From Bacilli bacterium (GTDB taxonomy: Bacteria; Bacillota_I; Bacilli_A; RFN20; CAG-826), in the NCBI GenBank assembly GCA_017626815.1, contig JAGAHY010000121.1:1-46621 (forward strand): a DNA stretch of 46,621 nucleotides, given 5' to 3'. This document shows, piece by piece, positions 1-8,620 of the stretch (its first letter is position 1; every line of letters starts with the position of its first letter). A model generated the notes under the pieces. That model saw only the letters and a list, made by a program, of their open reading frames with translations, was not told where the DNA came from and did no database searches. The translations under genes and the position numbers were made by a program.

Positions 1-1
1 A

Positions 2-292
2 TACTTGACCTCCGAAAAAGGCCAGATCGAGCGTTTCGAAGAATTGCAATGGGGCCCCTCCAACCTTGCCGCCTCTGAATCCGATGCTGTCTTGGCCGCT
101 CCTCAGATCGCCGCTCTTGCGAAGCAGAACGTCTACGCCAAACCTCAGGGCCAATTCCCTAAGAAGTGGTGGGACAATGCCGGTGCTATCGGCTCTTCCA
201 TCCAGGCTCTTGGCAAAGATGGCGCTACCGAAACTGCGGTCCAAGGCATCCTTGACACCTATGCCGCTGGCTTAGACGATCTTCTTTCCTAA
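2..292 (+). CDS. Maltose/maltodextrin ABC transporter substrate-binding protein, C-terminal end (partial)
   Basis: This is the last 96 codons of an extracellular solute-binding protein whose beginning lies outside the window; the frame is open to the left edge, so the TTG at position 5 is not the true start. The residues AAPQIAALAKQNVYAKPQG followed by a Trp pair and a final helix resemble the C-terminal lobe of MalE-type (family 1) binding proteins. In the family the protein captures maltodextrins outside the membrane and delivers them to MalF/MalG. The genes directly downstream encode those permeases and the ATPase, which supports the assignment. A strong hairpin separates it from the permease genes. 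The substrate is inferred from the starch-degrading neighbours and could be another oligosaccharide. Confidence 0.75.
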   Translation, partial: YLTSEKGQIERFEELQWGPSNLAASESDAVLAAPQIAALAKQNVYAKPQGQFPKKWWDNAGAIGSSIQALGKDGATETAVQGILDTYAAGLDDLLS

Positions 293-325
293 TTCGCTAG
301 CCTGCGTTAATTAAGTTTTGATTTC

Positions 326-362
326 ACGCGGGCTGACCTGAATTGACCGGGTCGGCCCGCGT
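326..362 (+). promoter_or_regulatory. Intercistronic hairpin between binding protein and malF-like gene
   Basis: Arm 326-338 pairs with 350-362 (13 pairs including one G-T), closing an 11-nt loop. There is no T-run after it, so it is unlikely to be a full terminator. Its place between the binding-protein gene and the permease genes fits an mRNA-stabilising or attenuating element that keeps binding protein more abundant than permease. The role is inferred. Confidence 0.5.
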
Positions 363-406
363 CTTCGTTAAAGTCAACATTCGAAATAAAGAAAAGGGAG
401 AAAAAT

Positions 407-1924
407 ATGGCGAGTGCTATGAGCCAATACGAATTGCTCCGCTATGGTAAAGCGAAGCGCTTCGGCTACAAATTCGTGCAATTTTTCAAAAGCCTTCCTC
501 GTCGCCTTCTGAATTTGTTGATCAAACTCGGGATTATCATCAAGAATCTCGTGTTCGGTATCGGCCGATTCTGCAAAGACGTCGTCATGACTTTCGTCCG
601 TGGGACATGGAAGACCCGTCTTACCTATGTCGTCATGGGCTTTGGAAACTTGGCACACAAGCAGTTCTTACGCGGCCTGCTCTTTTTAGCGTTTGAGGCC
701 GCCTTTATTTTCTACATGATCTTTGCTGGGGGATATTGGCTTAGTCAGTTGCCTACCCTTGGTACCGTCAAAGTCCACACCGAGACTCAAATCGTCGCCG
801 GCAAGGAAGTGCCTACCACCGTCTATGGTGATAACTCCTTCAAAATCTTGCTTTATGGCGTTTTGACGATCTTCTTCATCGTCGCCTTGGTTTTCACTTG
901 GTGGCTAAGCGTCAAGCAAAGCCGCACCTTGGACCAAATCGACGAGGACAAGAAGAAAATCGCGACCGATAAAGATGACCTCCGTGGCTTGGTCGACGCG
1001 AACTTCCACCGCACGATGCTCGCTTTGCCCCTCGTCGGCATGGTCGTCTTCACCGTCATCCCAATCATCTTCATGATTCTGGTCGCCTTCACTAACTTTG
1101 ACCTGAACCATAACCCACCCGCAGGTCTATTCACTTGGGTCGGATGGGACAACTTCGGTCAGCTCTTCACTTGGGGCGGTTCCAAATTCTCCGCAACTTT
1201 CGGTGAAATTCTCGTTTGGACGTTAATTTGGGCCTTCTTCGCGACCTTCACCAACTATTTCCTTGGCATGCTCGTCGCGTTGCTCATCAACAAGAAAGGC
1301 ATCAAATTCAAGAAAGGTTGGAGAACCATCCTCGTCTTGACCGTCACCATTCCGCAATTCATTTCCTTGCTTTACATCTCCAAGATGTTCGGCGAGCAGG
1401 GCATCATCAACAAAACCCTCTCCGATTGGGGCTGGATCTCCTCTCCGATTTATTTCTGGAAAGACCCGACTCTTGCGAAGATAACGGTCATTATCATCAA
1501 TATTTGGATCGGCATTCCTTACCTCATGTTGATGGTCACCGGTATCTTGATGAACATCCCCGCCGACTTATACGAATCCGCTAAGATCGACGGCGCGAGC
1601 CCGCTTCAGCAATACATGAAGATCACGCTTCCTTATATGCTATTCGTCACGGGCCCGTATCTGTTGACTTCCTTCACCGGCAACATGAATAACTTCAACG
1701 TTATCTACTTGCTGACCGGTGGCGGTCCGACCAACGTCCGTCTTTACAACTCTGCCGGTCAAACCAACTTGTTGATCACCTGGTTATACGCGACCACCGT
1801 CTCGGACAACCAGTACAACCTCGCCGCGGTTATCGGCATCATGGTCTTCATCGTTGTCGCGCTTATCTCGATGATCGTTTATAACCTTCTTCCGAGTAAC
1901 CGCAACGAAGAAGATCTCGCCTAA
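407..1924 (+). CDS. malF: Maltodextrin ABC transporter permease, MalF-type
   Basis: Inner-membrane permease of 505 aa, about the size of E. coli MalF (514 aa). A basic amphipathic N-terminus (residues 1-75) leads into membrane segments near 88-115, 146-168, 204-228, 266-294, 306-328, 358-382, 408-424 and 472-495. The ATPase-contact EAA loop is visible at about 389-410 (ESAKIDGASPLQQYMKITLP). The purine-rich stretch AAAAGGGAG a few bases upstream serves the ATG at 407; an ATG four codons further in is less well placed. It is followed after 15 nt by the MalG-type gene, with which it should form the translocation channel. Function is secure to the maltose/maltodextrin (CUT1) permease level; exact substrate is inferred. 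Confidence 0.85.
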   Translation: MASAMSQYELLRYGKAKRFGYKFVQFFKSLPRRLLNLLIKLGIIIKNLVFGIGRFCKDVVMTFVRGTWKTRLTYVVMGFGNLAHKQFLRGLLFLAFEAAFIFYMIFAGGYWLSQLPTLGTVKVHTETQIVAGKEVPTTVYGDNSFKILLYGVLTIFFIVALVFTWWLSVKQSRTLDQIDEDKKKIATDKDDLRGLVDANFHRTMLALPLVGMVVFTVIPIIFMILVAFTNFDLNHNPPAGLFTWVGWDNFGQLFTWGGSKFSATFGEILVWTLIWAFFATFTNYFLGMLVALLINKKGIKFKKGWRTILVLTVTIPQFISLLYISKMFGEQGIINKTLSDWGWISSPIYFWKDPTLAKITVIIINIWIGIPYLMLMVTGILMNIPADLYESAKIDGASPLQQYMKITLPYMLFVTGPYLLTSFTGNMNNFNVIYLLTGGGPTNVRLYNSAGQTNLLITWLYATTVSDNQYNLAAVIGIMVFIVVALISMIVYNLLPSNRNEEDLA

Positions 1925-1939
1925 TGGAGGAATATTACG

Positions 1940-2863
1940 ATGGCTAACAACGAAAATCCCAATCGTGATCTCACTCCGATGGAAAATCTAGAACGCGGCA
2001 AAGAGAAGCGGGGCATGGGCATCAAAACCCGCCGCCGCATCTCCAATACGATCGCCTATGTCGTCTTGATCCTGATTTCCATTATTTGGATCGCACCGTT
2101 CGTCTTCCTCATCTTCCAGTCCCTCGAAGTCTCTTCGACCGGCTGGAGCGCGCACGTCATCCCGAAGGCTTGGGGGTTCGATAACTATATCTACCTCTTC
2201 TCCGCGGAAGCCAACTTCAACCGTTGGTACTTCAATACCTTCGTCATCGCGTTGTTCTCCTGCATTGGCCAAACCCTCATGCAGATCATGATGGCCTACG
2301 TCTTATCGCGCTTCCGGTTCAAACTCCGTAAGCCCTTGATGAACTTCATGTTGATTCTCGGTATGTTCCCGGGCTTCCTCACGATGATCATTCTCTACAA
2401 CGTCTTGAAAGACCTCGGCCTCACCCAGGCCAACGCCGTTCCGGGCTTGATTCTTGTCTCCATCGCCTCCTCCGGTATGGGCTATTACGTCATCAAAGGT
2501 TTCTTCGACACCGTCTCGAAATCCCTTGACGAAGCGGCCCTCATCGATGGCGCGACCCGCGGACAAGTGTTCGTGAAGGTCATTCTCCCGCTGACCAAGC
2601 CAATCGTCATCTACACGATCTTGACTGCCTTCATGGCACCTTGGGGCGACTTCATCTTTGCCTCCTATATCGCGTTTGGCAGCTCGCAGGGCTACAACGT
2701 CGCCGTCGGTCTCTACCAATGGCTCACCGTCGAGCAGTTGCCGTACCATTACACCCATTTCTGCTCTGGTGGCGTGGTGGTCTCCGTTCCGGTCATCACC
2801 TTGTTCCTCATGTTGCAACGTTACTACGTCGAAGGCGTCACTGGCGGCGCCGTCAAAGGCTAA
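1940..2863 (+). CDS. malG: Maltodextrin ABC transporter permease, MalG-type
   Basis: Second permease of the importer, 307 aa. After a charged 35-residue N-terminus there are six predicted membrane segments, beginning with one at 38-60. The EAA loop lies at 197-217 (DEAALIDGATRGQVFVKVIL), the expected place for MalG-family proteins. The start has a GGAGG site (TGGAGGAATATTACGATG) 15 nt after the malF stop, and the ATPase gene follows after 18 nt, so these are one transcription unit. Family knowledge: MalF and MalG form the heterodimeric channel on which the ATPase dimer docks. Confidence 0.85.
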   Translation: MANNENPNRDLTPMENLERGKEKRGMGIKTRRRISNTIAYVVLILISIIWIAPFVFLIFQSLEVSSTGWSAHVIPKAWGFDNYIYLFSAEANFNRWYFNTFVIALFSCIGQTLMQIMMAYVLSRFRFKLRKPLMNFMLILGMFPGFLTMIILYNVLKDLGLTQANAVPGLILVSIASSGMGYYVIKGFFDTVSKSLDEAALIDGATRGQVFVKVILPLTKPIVIYTILTAFMAPWGDFIFASYIAFGSSQGYNVAVGLYQWLTVEQLPYHYTHFCSGGVVVSVPVITLFLMLQRYYVEGVTGGAVKG

Positions 2864-2881
2864 AGATAAAAGGAGAAAACA

Positions 2882-4150
2882 ATGGCTACTGTTGTTTTAA
2901 AGAACGTAAAGAAAATTTACCCCGGCAGCACCGAGCCTGCCGTTCATGACTTCAACCTCTCGATCGCCGACAAGGAATTCATCGTCTTCGTCGGTCCGTC
3001 TGGCTGCGGCAAATCGACCACCCTTCGTATGGTCGCCGGCTTGGAAGACATCTCCGAAGGCACCGTCGAAATCGACGGCGAAGTCGTCAACGACCTTCAA
3101 CCGAAGGACCGCGGCATCTCGATGGTCTTCCAAAACTACGCTTTGTACCCGCACTTAACCGTCTATGAGAACATGGCGTTCCCCCTTCGCTTGCTTCGCA
3201 ACCCGAAGATGAGCAATGACGAGATCTATGAGCGCGTCACCAACGCCGCCAAGATCCTCGGCATCACCCAATACCTCACCCGTAAGCCGAAGAACCTCTC
3301 CGGCGGTCAGCGTCAGCGCGTCGCCATCGGCCGCGCCATGGTCCGCGACTCCAAAGTCTTCTTGATGGACGAGCCTCTTTCCAACCTCGACGCCAAACTC
3401 CGTAACCAGATGCGCGCTGAGATCATCCTTCTCCGCCAACGTATCCAAACGACCTTCATTTACGTCACCCACGACCAGACCGAAGCTATGACCCTTGGCG
3501 ATCGTATCGTCATTATGAAAGACGGCTTCATCATGCAGGTTGGCTCCCCGACCGAAGTCTTCGACCGTCCGGGCAACCTCTTCGTCGCCGAATTCATCGG
3601 CGCCCCGAAGATGAACACCTTCATGGCCAAACTCGTCAAGGACGAGAAGGACTATCACGTCGAGTGCTTTGGCGAGAAGATCCCCGTCACTGGCGAAAAA
3701 GCCCGCGAACTCAGCGAAAAGGGCATCGGCACGCAGACCATCGTCCTCGGCATCCGTCCGGAACACATGGTCTTCTCCGAAGAACCCAAGCCTGGTTATA
3801 TTCCCGTCGAGGTCGTCGTCAACGAAATGATGGGCTCTGAGGTCCACCTCCACGTCACGACCCCCGAGGTCCCCGAAGGCGCTTACGACACCCTCACCGA
3901 AGCCGAAGCCCGCAGCCGCGACTTCGCCGATGAGCAGTTGTTGCTCCCCGGTGGCAAGAAGGAACTTATCATCCGCATCCAGACCATCAACCTCACCGAT
4001 AAGCAGCGCGCCGAGTTCGTCCCTGGCAAGAAACTCTATCTTTCCGCCGAATCCCGCGTCATGCATTTCTTCAACTACCAGAAGGGCAAACTCAAAACGA
4101 ACTTGCTCTATGGCCCTGGCGCCGAAGCGGAAGCCTCTCTGGCTAACTAG
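2882..4150 (+). CDS. Sugar ABC transporter ATP-binding protein, MalK/MsmX/UgpC type
   Basis: ATPase of 422 aa, longer than most MalK/MsmX proteins (about 370). Visible motifs: Walker A GPSGCGKST (38-46), Q-loop near 84, signature LSGGQRQR (139-146), Walker B VFLMDEP (159-165), D-loop SNLDAKL and the switch THD (196-198). The region after 240 is the regulatory/TOBE domain; an acidic insert around 320-350 explains the extra length. It ends in TAG and begins 18 nt after malG behind AAAGGAG. In Gram-positives such ATPases can energise several sugar importers, so it may also serve other systems. The specific name (malK, msmX or ugpC) cannot be decided from sequence alone. Confidence 0.88.
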   Translation: MATVVLKNVKKIYPGSTEPAVHDFNLSIADKEFIVFVGPSGCGKSTTLRMVAGLEDISEGTVEIDGEVVNDLQPKDRGISMVFQNYALYPHLTVYENMAFPLRLLRNPKMSNDEIYERVTNAAKILGITQYLTRKPKNLSGGQRQRVAIGRAMVRDSKVFLMDEPLSNLDAKLRNQMRAEIILLRQRIQTTFIYVTHDQTEAMTLGDRIVIMKDGFIMQVGSPTEVFDRPGNLFVAEFIGAPKMNTFMAKLVKDEKDYHVECFGEKIPVTGEKARELSEKGIGTQTIVLGIRPEHMVFSEEPKPGYIPVEVVVNEMMGSEVHLHVTTPEVPEGAYDTLTEAEARSRDFADEQLLLPGGKKELIIRIQTINLTDKQRAEFVPGKKLYLSAESRVMHFFNYQKGKLKTNLLYGPGAEAEASLAN

Positions 4151-4169
4151 GTTCTAGGAGGGCAACATC

Positions 4170-4505
4170 ATGAAAAGAAACAAAATTGCCAAATCCAAGA
4201 TGGCAACGATAATGATGTTCGTTTTCCTTGCCTTGTTCCTCATTCTCTTCATCGTCTTCTTCAATGTGGCGGATGGCTTCAAATCCTCCTATTCCGCATT
4301 GAAAGTCGAACTCGCCGGCAACGCGACCTCCTTGGTCGACAAGCTCCGGATCCGTTCGGAAATGTCCCATTTGAACCAACAATACGAGCTCTTCGCCGTG
4401 CTCTCCTACGTGTTCTCGATCCTCTCGATCGCCGCGTTGGGCATCGGCCTCGCCCTCACGGACAAGTTCAAAACGCTTGAAGAGAAAGCCGCTGAAAACG
4501 CTTAA
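4170..4505 (+). CDS. Small membrane protein at the end of the maltodextrin operon
   Basis: A 111-aa protein I do not recognise. It has a basic N-terminus and two hydrophobic segments: about 11-35 (MATIMMFVFLALFLILFIVF, ending before ADGFKSS) and about 70-92. The polar section between contains Lys/Glu/Asn residues, and the C-terminus is charged. A good site (TAGGAGGGCAACATCATG) lies 19 nt after the ATPase stop, so it is translated as part of the importer operon, and an intrinsic terminator follows it. The context suggests an accessory role in sugar uptake, but nothing in the sequence shows what it does. Confidence 0.6.
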   Translation: MKRNKIAKSKMATIMMFVFLALFLILFIVFFNVADGFKSSYSALKVELAGNATSLVDKLRIRSEMSHLNQQYELFAVLSYVFSILSIAALGIGLALTDKFKTLEEKAAENA

Positions 4506-4520
4506 TCATCTTGTCGTTAA

Positions 4521-4550
4521 GGGCCGCTTTAACAGGCGGCCCTTTATTTT
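4521..4550 (+). terminator. Intrinsic terminator between importer operon and pullulanase 1
   Basis: GGGCCGC (4521-4527) pairs with GCGGCCC (4536-4542), an 8-nt loop, then TTTATTTT. It lies only 14 nt before the pullulanase ATG at 4565, so it cannot be separated from that gene's leader. It may act as a partial terminator or attenuator. Confidence 0.8.
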
Positions 4551-4564
4551 CAAGGAAAGAACAT

Positions 4565-7315
4565 ATGAAAAAAATCCCATTTATCCTGTGTGCCGGCGCA
4601 CTTCTGGCATTAGCTTCCTGCGGTGGTGGTGGCAATCCGTCCTCGAACACGTCAGTTGTCTCGGACGAATCCCAGCCTTCCTCCTCGGAACCCAGCAAAG
4701 AATCCGAAATCTCCTCTGCCTCACAGTCTCAATCTGAGTCAAAAACCGAAAGCACCGTTTCTTCCTCGGAGGAATCCAGCAAGGAACCCTGGTCCAAAGC
4801 GGATATCCACGAGTCCTTCATTATCCATTACCACCGCGATGACGGCGATTATAAGACCTGGACTTTATGGCTTTGGGCCACGGGCAAAGTCGGAACGAAC
4901 AACCCGTTCAATTACAAAGATTCTTATGGCGGCATCTGCGTTGTTCCCATCGCCAATTTCTATGAAGATGTGGCTGGGCAGAACCTCAATTACATCGTCC
5001 GCGATCCCGATTGGGGCAAAGATGTCTCCGAAGATCGCTATGTCGCGTTAGACACGCTGACTCCAGACGGCAACGGCAACTACGAATTCTGGCTCTATAC
5101 CGGCGTGAAGCAACACTATACCGCCGAACCGGGCAACGTGTCCTATTTGTCCATTTGTTCCTTCGCCTCGATGAGCAAATTGAACCTCACCGTCGGGGCG
5201 GGCACCCTCTTCAAAGCCGAAATCCTTGAAGATGGCACGGTCGTCCAAACCGAAAACTACGAAAATGGCACCAAAAAAGTCAGCGTCGACCTCAAGTTCA
5301 CCCCGAAGATCGACCGCCTCTATGAACTTCGCGCGACCTACGAAAACGACTATGTCGCGAAGCAAAACATCGCGATGATCGGCCTTTATGAAGATGAGGG
5401 CTTCAATAACCTTTATTATTATGAGGGTGATGACCTCGGCGTCACCTATACCGCCAGCGCCTCGACGTTTAAAGTCTGGAGCCCCGTTTCCAAGGCCATT
5501 ACCTTAAAGATTTATGACACCGGCACCCCTGCGGATCTTGGCGCGGACGGACATCCTGGCTCGGATACCCCCGCCAAAACCGTCGAGATGACCAAAGGGG
5601 AGAAGGGCGTCTTCTCCGCCAGGGTCGAGGAAGACCTAAATGGCAAATATTACACCTACGAAGTCAACAACTATATGTTCGACAAGCAGGAAGTCGTCGA
5701 CCCATACGCCAAAGCGGTAGGGGTCAATGGTCTCCGCGGCATGATCCTCGATTTGGCCTCCACCAACCCCGATGGCTGGGACGACTTCACCCCGAGGAAC
5801 ATCGACCGCAAAGCCCTCACCGTCTACGAGACCCATATCGCCGACCTCACCAGTTCCTCATCGTGGAACGGCACGGCGGAAAATGCCCGTAAATACGCGG
5901 GTTTCCATGAGGAAGGCACGCGCTTCATCGGCGCGGACCTCACCGTCAAAACCGGTTTCGACCACGTCAAGGAACTCGGCGTCAACGCCGTCCAGATCCT
6001 GCCGATGTTCGACCAAGCCAACGACGAAGTCAACGTCGAATTCAACTGGGGCTATAACCCATTGAACTACAACGTCCCCGAAGGTTGCTATTCCTCAAAT
6101 CCCTACGATGGCGAAGTCCGTATCCGCGAGCTCAAGGAATTGATCCTCGACTATGGCAAAGCCAACATGAACATCATCATGGACGTCGTCTATAACCATG
6201 TCAACTCGGTCAATGGCTTGAACTTCGATGTCTTGATGCCGTATTACTATTTCCGTTACGATTCCAGCCTTGGCTTGACCAATGGCTCCGGTTGCGGCAA
6301 CGAAACGGCTTCCGAGCATCTCATGTTCCGCAAATTCATGATCGATTCCGCGACCTATTGGGCCAAGGAATACAAACTTGGTGGTTTCCGCTTCGACCTC
6401 ATGGGTCTCCATGACCTCGATACGATGGAACTCCTCACGAAAGAAGTGGAGAAAGTCAATCCGGGCGCCGTCATCTATGGCGAGCCTTGGACGGGCGGCG
6501 ACACTCCGCTAAGTTCCTTAAAACGCGCCGATCAGAAGAACCAAAGCAAATATGTCGGTTATGGCGCCTTCAATGACCGCATCCGCGACGCCTTGATCTC
6601 CGGTGGTCTCAACGATTCGACCTCTAAAGGCTGGGCGACCATCACCTCGGGCAAAGCCAACTCGGCGGCCATGAACCTCGCCGCGGGTATCTTGGGACAG
6701 CAAACCAATACCCTCGACCCCGACAAGACCGTCTCCTACGCGACTTGCCACGATAACTACACCCTCTATGACCGCGCCTACGCGGCCTATGCCAAGGAAC
6801 TTCAGAAAGATCCTAAGGCCTTGACCGATGAGATGGCCCTGAAGATGGCCCGCCTCGCCCAGTCGGTCGTCCTGACGTCGCAAGGCACCGCCTTCCTCCT
6901 CGCGGGCGAAGAGATGCTCCGCACCAAAGGCGGCGACCATAACTCCTACAAGTCTTCCTATGAAGTCAATGAGTTGAACTATGCGAAAAAGATCGATTAC
7001 ATCGACCTCTTCAAAACGTATCAGACCTTGATTAAACTGAAACAAGACTTCGCTGGCCTCCATCTTGCCGAAGCCGATGCCCGCGCGGTAACCGTCACCC
7101 GTTCGGAAACCAACACGATCCTCTCCTATGAACTTACCGATGGCGTCAATACTTACAAATTCGCCCACGCCAATGGCATCCACGCCGGTGACGCGCTAGA
7201 AGAGACGGTGGACTTCTCCGGATACACGTTGCTCCACGATACGTTAGGCGTGTCCAACGAGTTGACCGCGAACACCAAGTTACAGGCGTTTGAGTCGATT
7301 ATCGCCTATAAGTAA
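4565..7315 (+). CDS. pulA: Lipoprotein type I pullulanase (GH13_14) with CBM41-like module
   Basis: A 916-aa surface lipoprotein predicted to cut alpha-1,6 branch points of starch, glycogen or pullulan. The ATG at 4565 is chosen over an in-frame TTG at 4511 because it follows AAGGAAAG and starts a lipoprotein signal with lipobox LASC (Cys19). A Ser/Glu-rich linker (about 23-75) precedes a CBM41-like module (about 82-190; IHYHRDDGDYKTW) and a CBM48 module (about 285-385). In the barrel the type I pullulanase motif appears as NWGYNP. Catalytic residues by alignment with the family are Asp611 (FRFDLMG), Glu640 (YGEPW) and Asp730 (CHDN). The products would be linear maltodextrins suited to the importer just upstream. 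A paralogue lies at 14117. Confidence 0.9.
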   Translation: MKKIPFILCAGALLALASCGGGGNPSSNTSVVSDESQPSSSEPSKESEISSASQSQSESKTESTVSSSEESSKEPWSKADIHESFIIHYHRDDGDYKTWTLWLWATGKVGTNNPFNYKDSYGGICVVPIANFYEDVAGQNLNYIVRDPDWGKDVSEDRYVALDTLTPDGNGNYEFWLYTGVKQHYTAEPGNVSYLSICSFASMSKLNLTVGAGTLFKAEILEDGTVVQTENYENGTKKVSVDLKFTPKIDRLYELRATYENDYVAKQNIAMIGLYEDEGFNNLYYYEGDDLGVTYTASASTFKVWSPVSKAITLKIYDTGTPADLGADGHPGSDTPAKTVEMTKGEKGVFSARVEEDLNGKYYTYEVNNYMFDKQEVVDPYAKAVGVNGLRGMILDLASTNPDGWDDFTPRNIDRKALTVYETHIADLTSSSSWNGTAENARKYAGFHEEGTRFIGADLTVKTGFDHVKELGVNAVQILPMFDQANDEVNVEFNWGYNPLNYNVPEGCYSSNPYDGEVRIRELKELILDYGKANMNIIMDVVYNHVNSVNGLNFDVLMPYYYFRYDSSLGLTNGSGCGNETASEHLMFRKFMIDSATYWAKEYKLGGFRFDLMGLHDLDTMELLTKEVEKVNPGAVIYGEPWTGGDTPLSSLKRADQKNQSKYVGYGAFNDRIRDALISGGLNDSTSKGWATITSGKANSAAMNLAAGILGQQTNTLDPDKTVSYATCHDNYTLYDRAYAAYAKELQKDPKALTDEMALKMARLAQSVVLTSQGTAFLLAGEEMLRTKGGDHNSYKSSYEVNELNYAKKIDYIDLFKTYQTLIKLKQDFAGLHLAEADARAVTVTRSETNTILSYELTDGVNTYKFAHANGIHAGDALEETVDFSGYTLLHDTLGVSNELTANTKLQAFESIIAYK

Positions 7316-7356
7316 TCTTCATTCTGCCGGTATTCCAATACGATTGGAAGCAAAAT

Positions 7357-7390
7357 CCCCGATAATCTTCGTGATTATCGGGGTTTTTTA
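7357..7390 (+). terminator. Intrinsic terminator after pullulanase 1
   Basis: An 11-bp perfect stem, 7357-7367 (CCCCGATAATC) with 7373-7383, a 5-nt loop TTCGT, followed by six T residues. It lies 42 nt after the pullulanase stop. Confidence 0.92.
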
Positions 7391-7491
7391 TCGTAGTAGT
7401 GGGTATATTCCTATAACTTGTATCTTTTGCAGTATGTTAATCAGCGCGTTATTTAGAACGGATTTGTTATCGATACAATATCAAAACCGAA

Positions 7492-7518
7492 ATAAAAAGG
7501 CCACGACGATGCGTGGCC
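7492..7518 (-). terminator. Intrinsic terminator of the minus-strand lipoprotein gene
   Basis: On the minus strand GGCCACG (7518-7512) pairs with CGTGGCC (7505-7499) and is followed by TTTTT. It lies 23 nt beyond the stop of the convergent lipoprotein gene. Confidence 0.88.
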
Positions 7519-7540
7519 AGGGTTTGTTTGAGTGGTGGGC

Positions 7541-8335
7541 TTAGGCGTTCTTTTCGTAGATCGCGTAGAGGGTGAAGGACTTCGTGATCGGGGTGTTCTC
7601 GAAATCAAAGCCTTCCTTATCGCTCTTCTTTTCCGCCCAGAATTTGAAGGTGTAGCCGTCGCGGACGGGGTCGGCGCCAGGCTTGGAGGCGAGGCCATTG
7701 CGCTCAATCGCCTGATAATAACCATTGGCGTAGAAGGGGTTCTTAACGTTGAGGTCGTCTCCACTAAGGCCGGTATCGAAGTTGACAGTGAAGGTGCTTG
7801 AGTAGGTCAAGGTCGAAATATTGCGATGAACCGCGGTTTCCTCACCGACGTTGACGGAGTATTCGTGGGTGACTTCCGTCGCGAATCCGAGATTGTTGTA
7901 AGTGATGGAGGTCGCAACGGTGAGTTCATAGTCCTGCTCGTTGACCGTGATCGTGTCTTTCTCGCCCTGTCTAAGGCAGGTGATTTCGCGGCCCTCGGCG
8001 TAGAACTTGTAGTTCAGGTTCACCATCTCATCGACGCCCTCGAGGGTGAGACGATATTCCGGAAGTTCCTCGTCGGTGATTTGCGCTTTGCTAACCTTCG
8101 GGTAGGCTTTCTTCAATTCGGAGATGACCGAAGAGAATTCCTTGGATTTGCCAGTGGTCGGGGAGGACCAAATGTTGGTGGAGAGGTAGTTGTCGACGAA
8201 ATCTGGCGCTTCACCATAACTGCTGACGAGGTTACGGATCGTGTTAACGTCGACTTCTTTAAAAGCGTTGCCGCAAGAGGCGAGTGCGGCAAGTGAGACG
8301 AAACCCAAAATAAAACGGGAATGTTTACGAATCAT
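7541..8335 (-). CDS. Lipoprotein with C-terminal InlB-type (Listeria-Bacteroides) repeat
   Basis: A 264-aa exported lipoprotein of unknown function. The ATG at 8335 follows AAGGAGAATCGCATCA and starts a signal peptide with lipobox LASC (Cys21); the frame stays open further upstream but without any better start. Residues about 22-180 form a polar domain I do not recognise. The last about 70 residues carry the InlB/Flg_new pattern (PVRDGYTFKFWAEK ... FTLYAIYE), a small beta-grasp module common in surface proteins of Bacillota. It is convergent with pullulanase 1 and divergent from the galactanase operon, so it may share control with the latter. A role in surface attachment or glycan contact is only an inference. 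Confidence 0.75.
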   Translation of the reverse strand: MIRKHSRFILGFVSLAALASCGNAFKEVDVNTIRNLVSSYGEAPDFVDNYLSTNIWSSPTTGKSKEFSSVISELKKAYPKVSKAQITDEELPEYRLTLEGVDEMVNLNYKFYAEGREITCLRQGEKDTITVNEQDYELTVATSITYNNLGFATEVTHEYSVNVGEETAVHRNISTLTYSSTFTVNFDTGLSGDDLNVKNPFYANGYYQAIERNGLASKPGADPVRDGYTFKFWAEKKSDKEGFDFENTPITKSFTLYAIYEKNA

Positions 8336-8620
8336 TGATGCGATTCTCCTTAAGCTTGTGCGTTTATTATGGCACCCTATTTTTAAAAACGCACGCAATA
8401 AATCATATATCCGCGCAGGAAGTGCGCCCGCACGCGGAATTGAACAGCGTTTTTTCAACGTTTTGGCCGTTTACGCGGCAAAAAGCAGGCGGCGTCAAGG
8501 AAAACGGCAGATGCAACTAAGAAAAATGGTTGGTTAATAATCGGTATCATGTCATCAGTAATTGTTGGAAAACGCGTCGCCTATTGTGTACAATAAACCC
8601 AGCATTTAAGGAAATATACA
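8336..8620. promoter_or_regulatory. Divergent intergenic region between lipoprotein and galactanase operon
   Basis: No gene is visible in these 285 bases. For the plus strand there is a candidate promoter, TTGGAA (8565-8570), 18-nt spacer, TACAAT (8589-8594), with a weak cre-like core GGAAAACG inside it. An imperfect hairpin (TCCGC 8410-8414 with GCGGA 8434-8438, inner arms GTGC/GCAC) lies toward the minus-strand gene. I found no convincing promoter for the minus-strand gene. Confidence 0.45.

Noticed and set aside
5-292. A complete 95-aa protein at the left edge
   Set aside because: The frame is open to the window edge and matches the C-terminus of a binding protein, so it is a truncated gene.
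3155-4066. Long antisense frame (303 codons) opposite the ATPase gene; similar ones at 18511-19398, 9881-10714 and 10936-11649
   Set aside because: They mirror real genes, have compositions typical of reversed C-ending codons (rich in D, V, G, A), and lack ribosome sites. Stop codons are rare opposite genes with this codon bias.
4511-4564. TTG-started N-terminal extensions of pullulanase 1 (4511), the amylase (17461), hisS (31969) and nusB (37969)
   Set aside because: In each case an ATG further in has a good ribosome site, and for the lipoproteins it begins the signal peptide.
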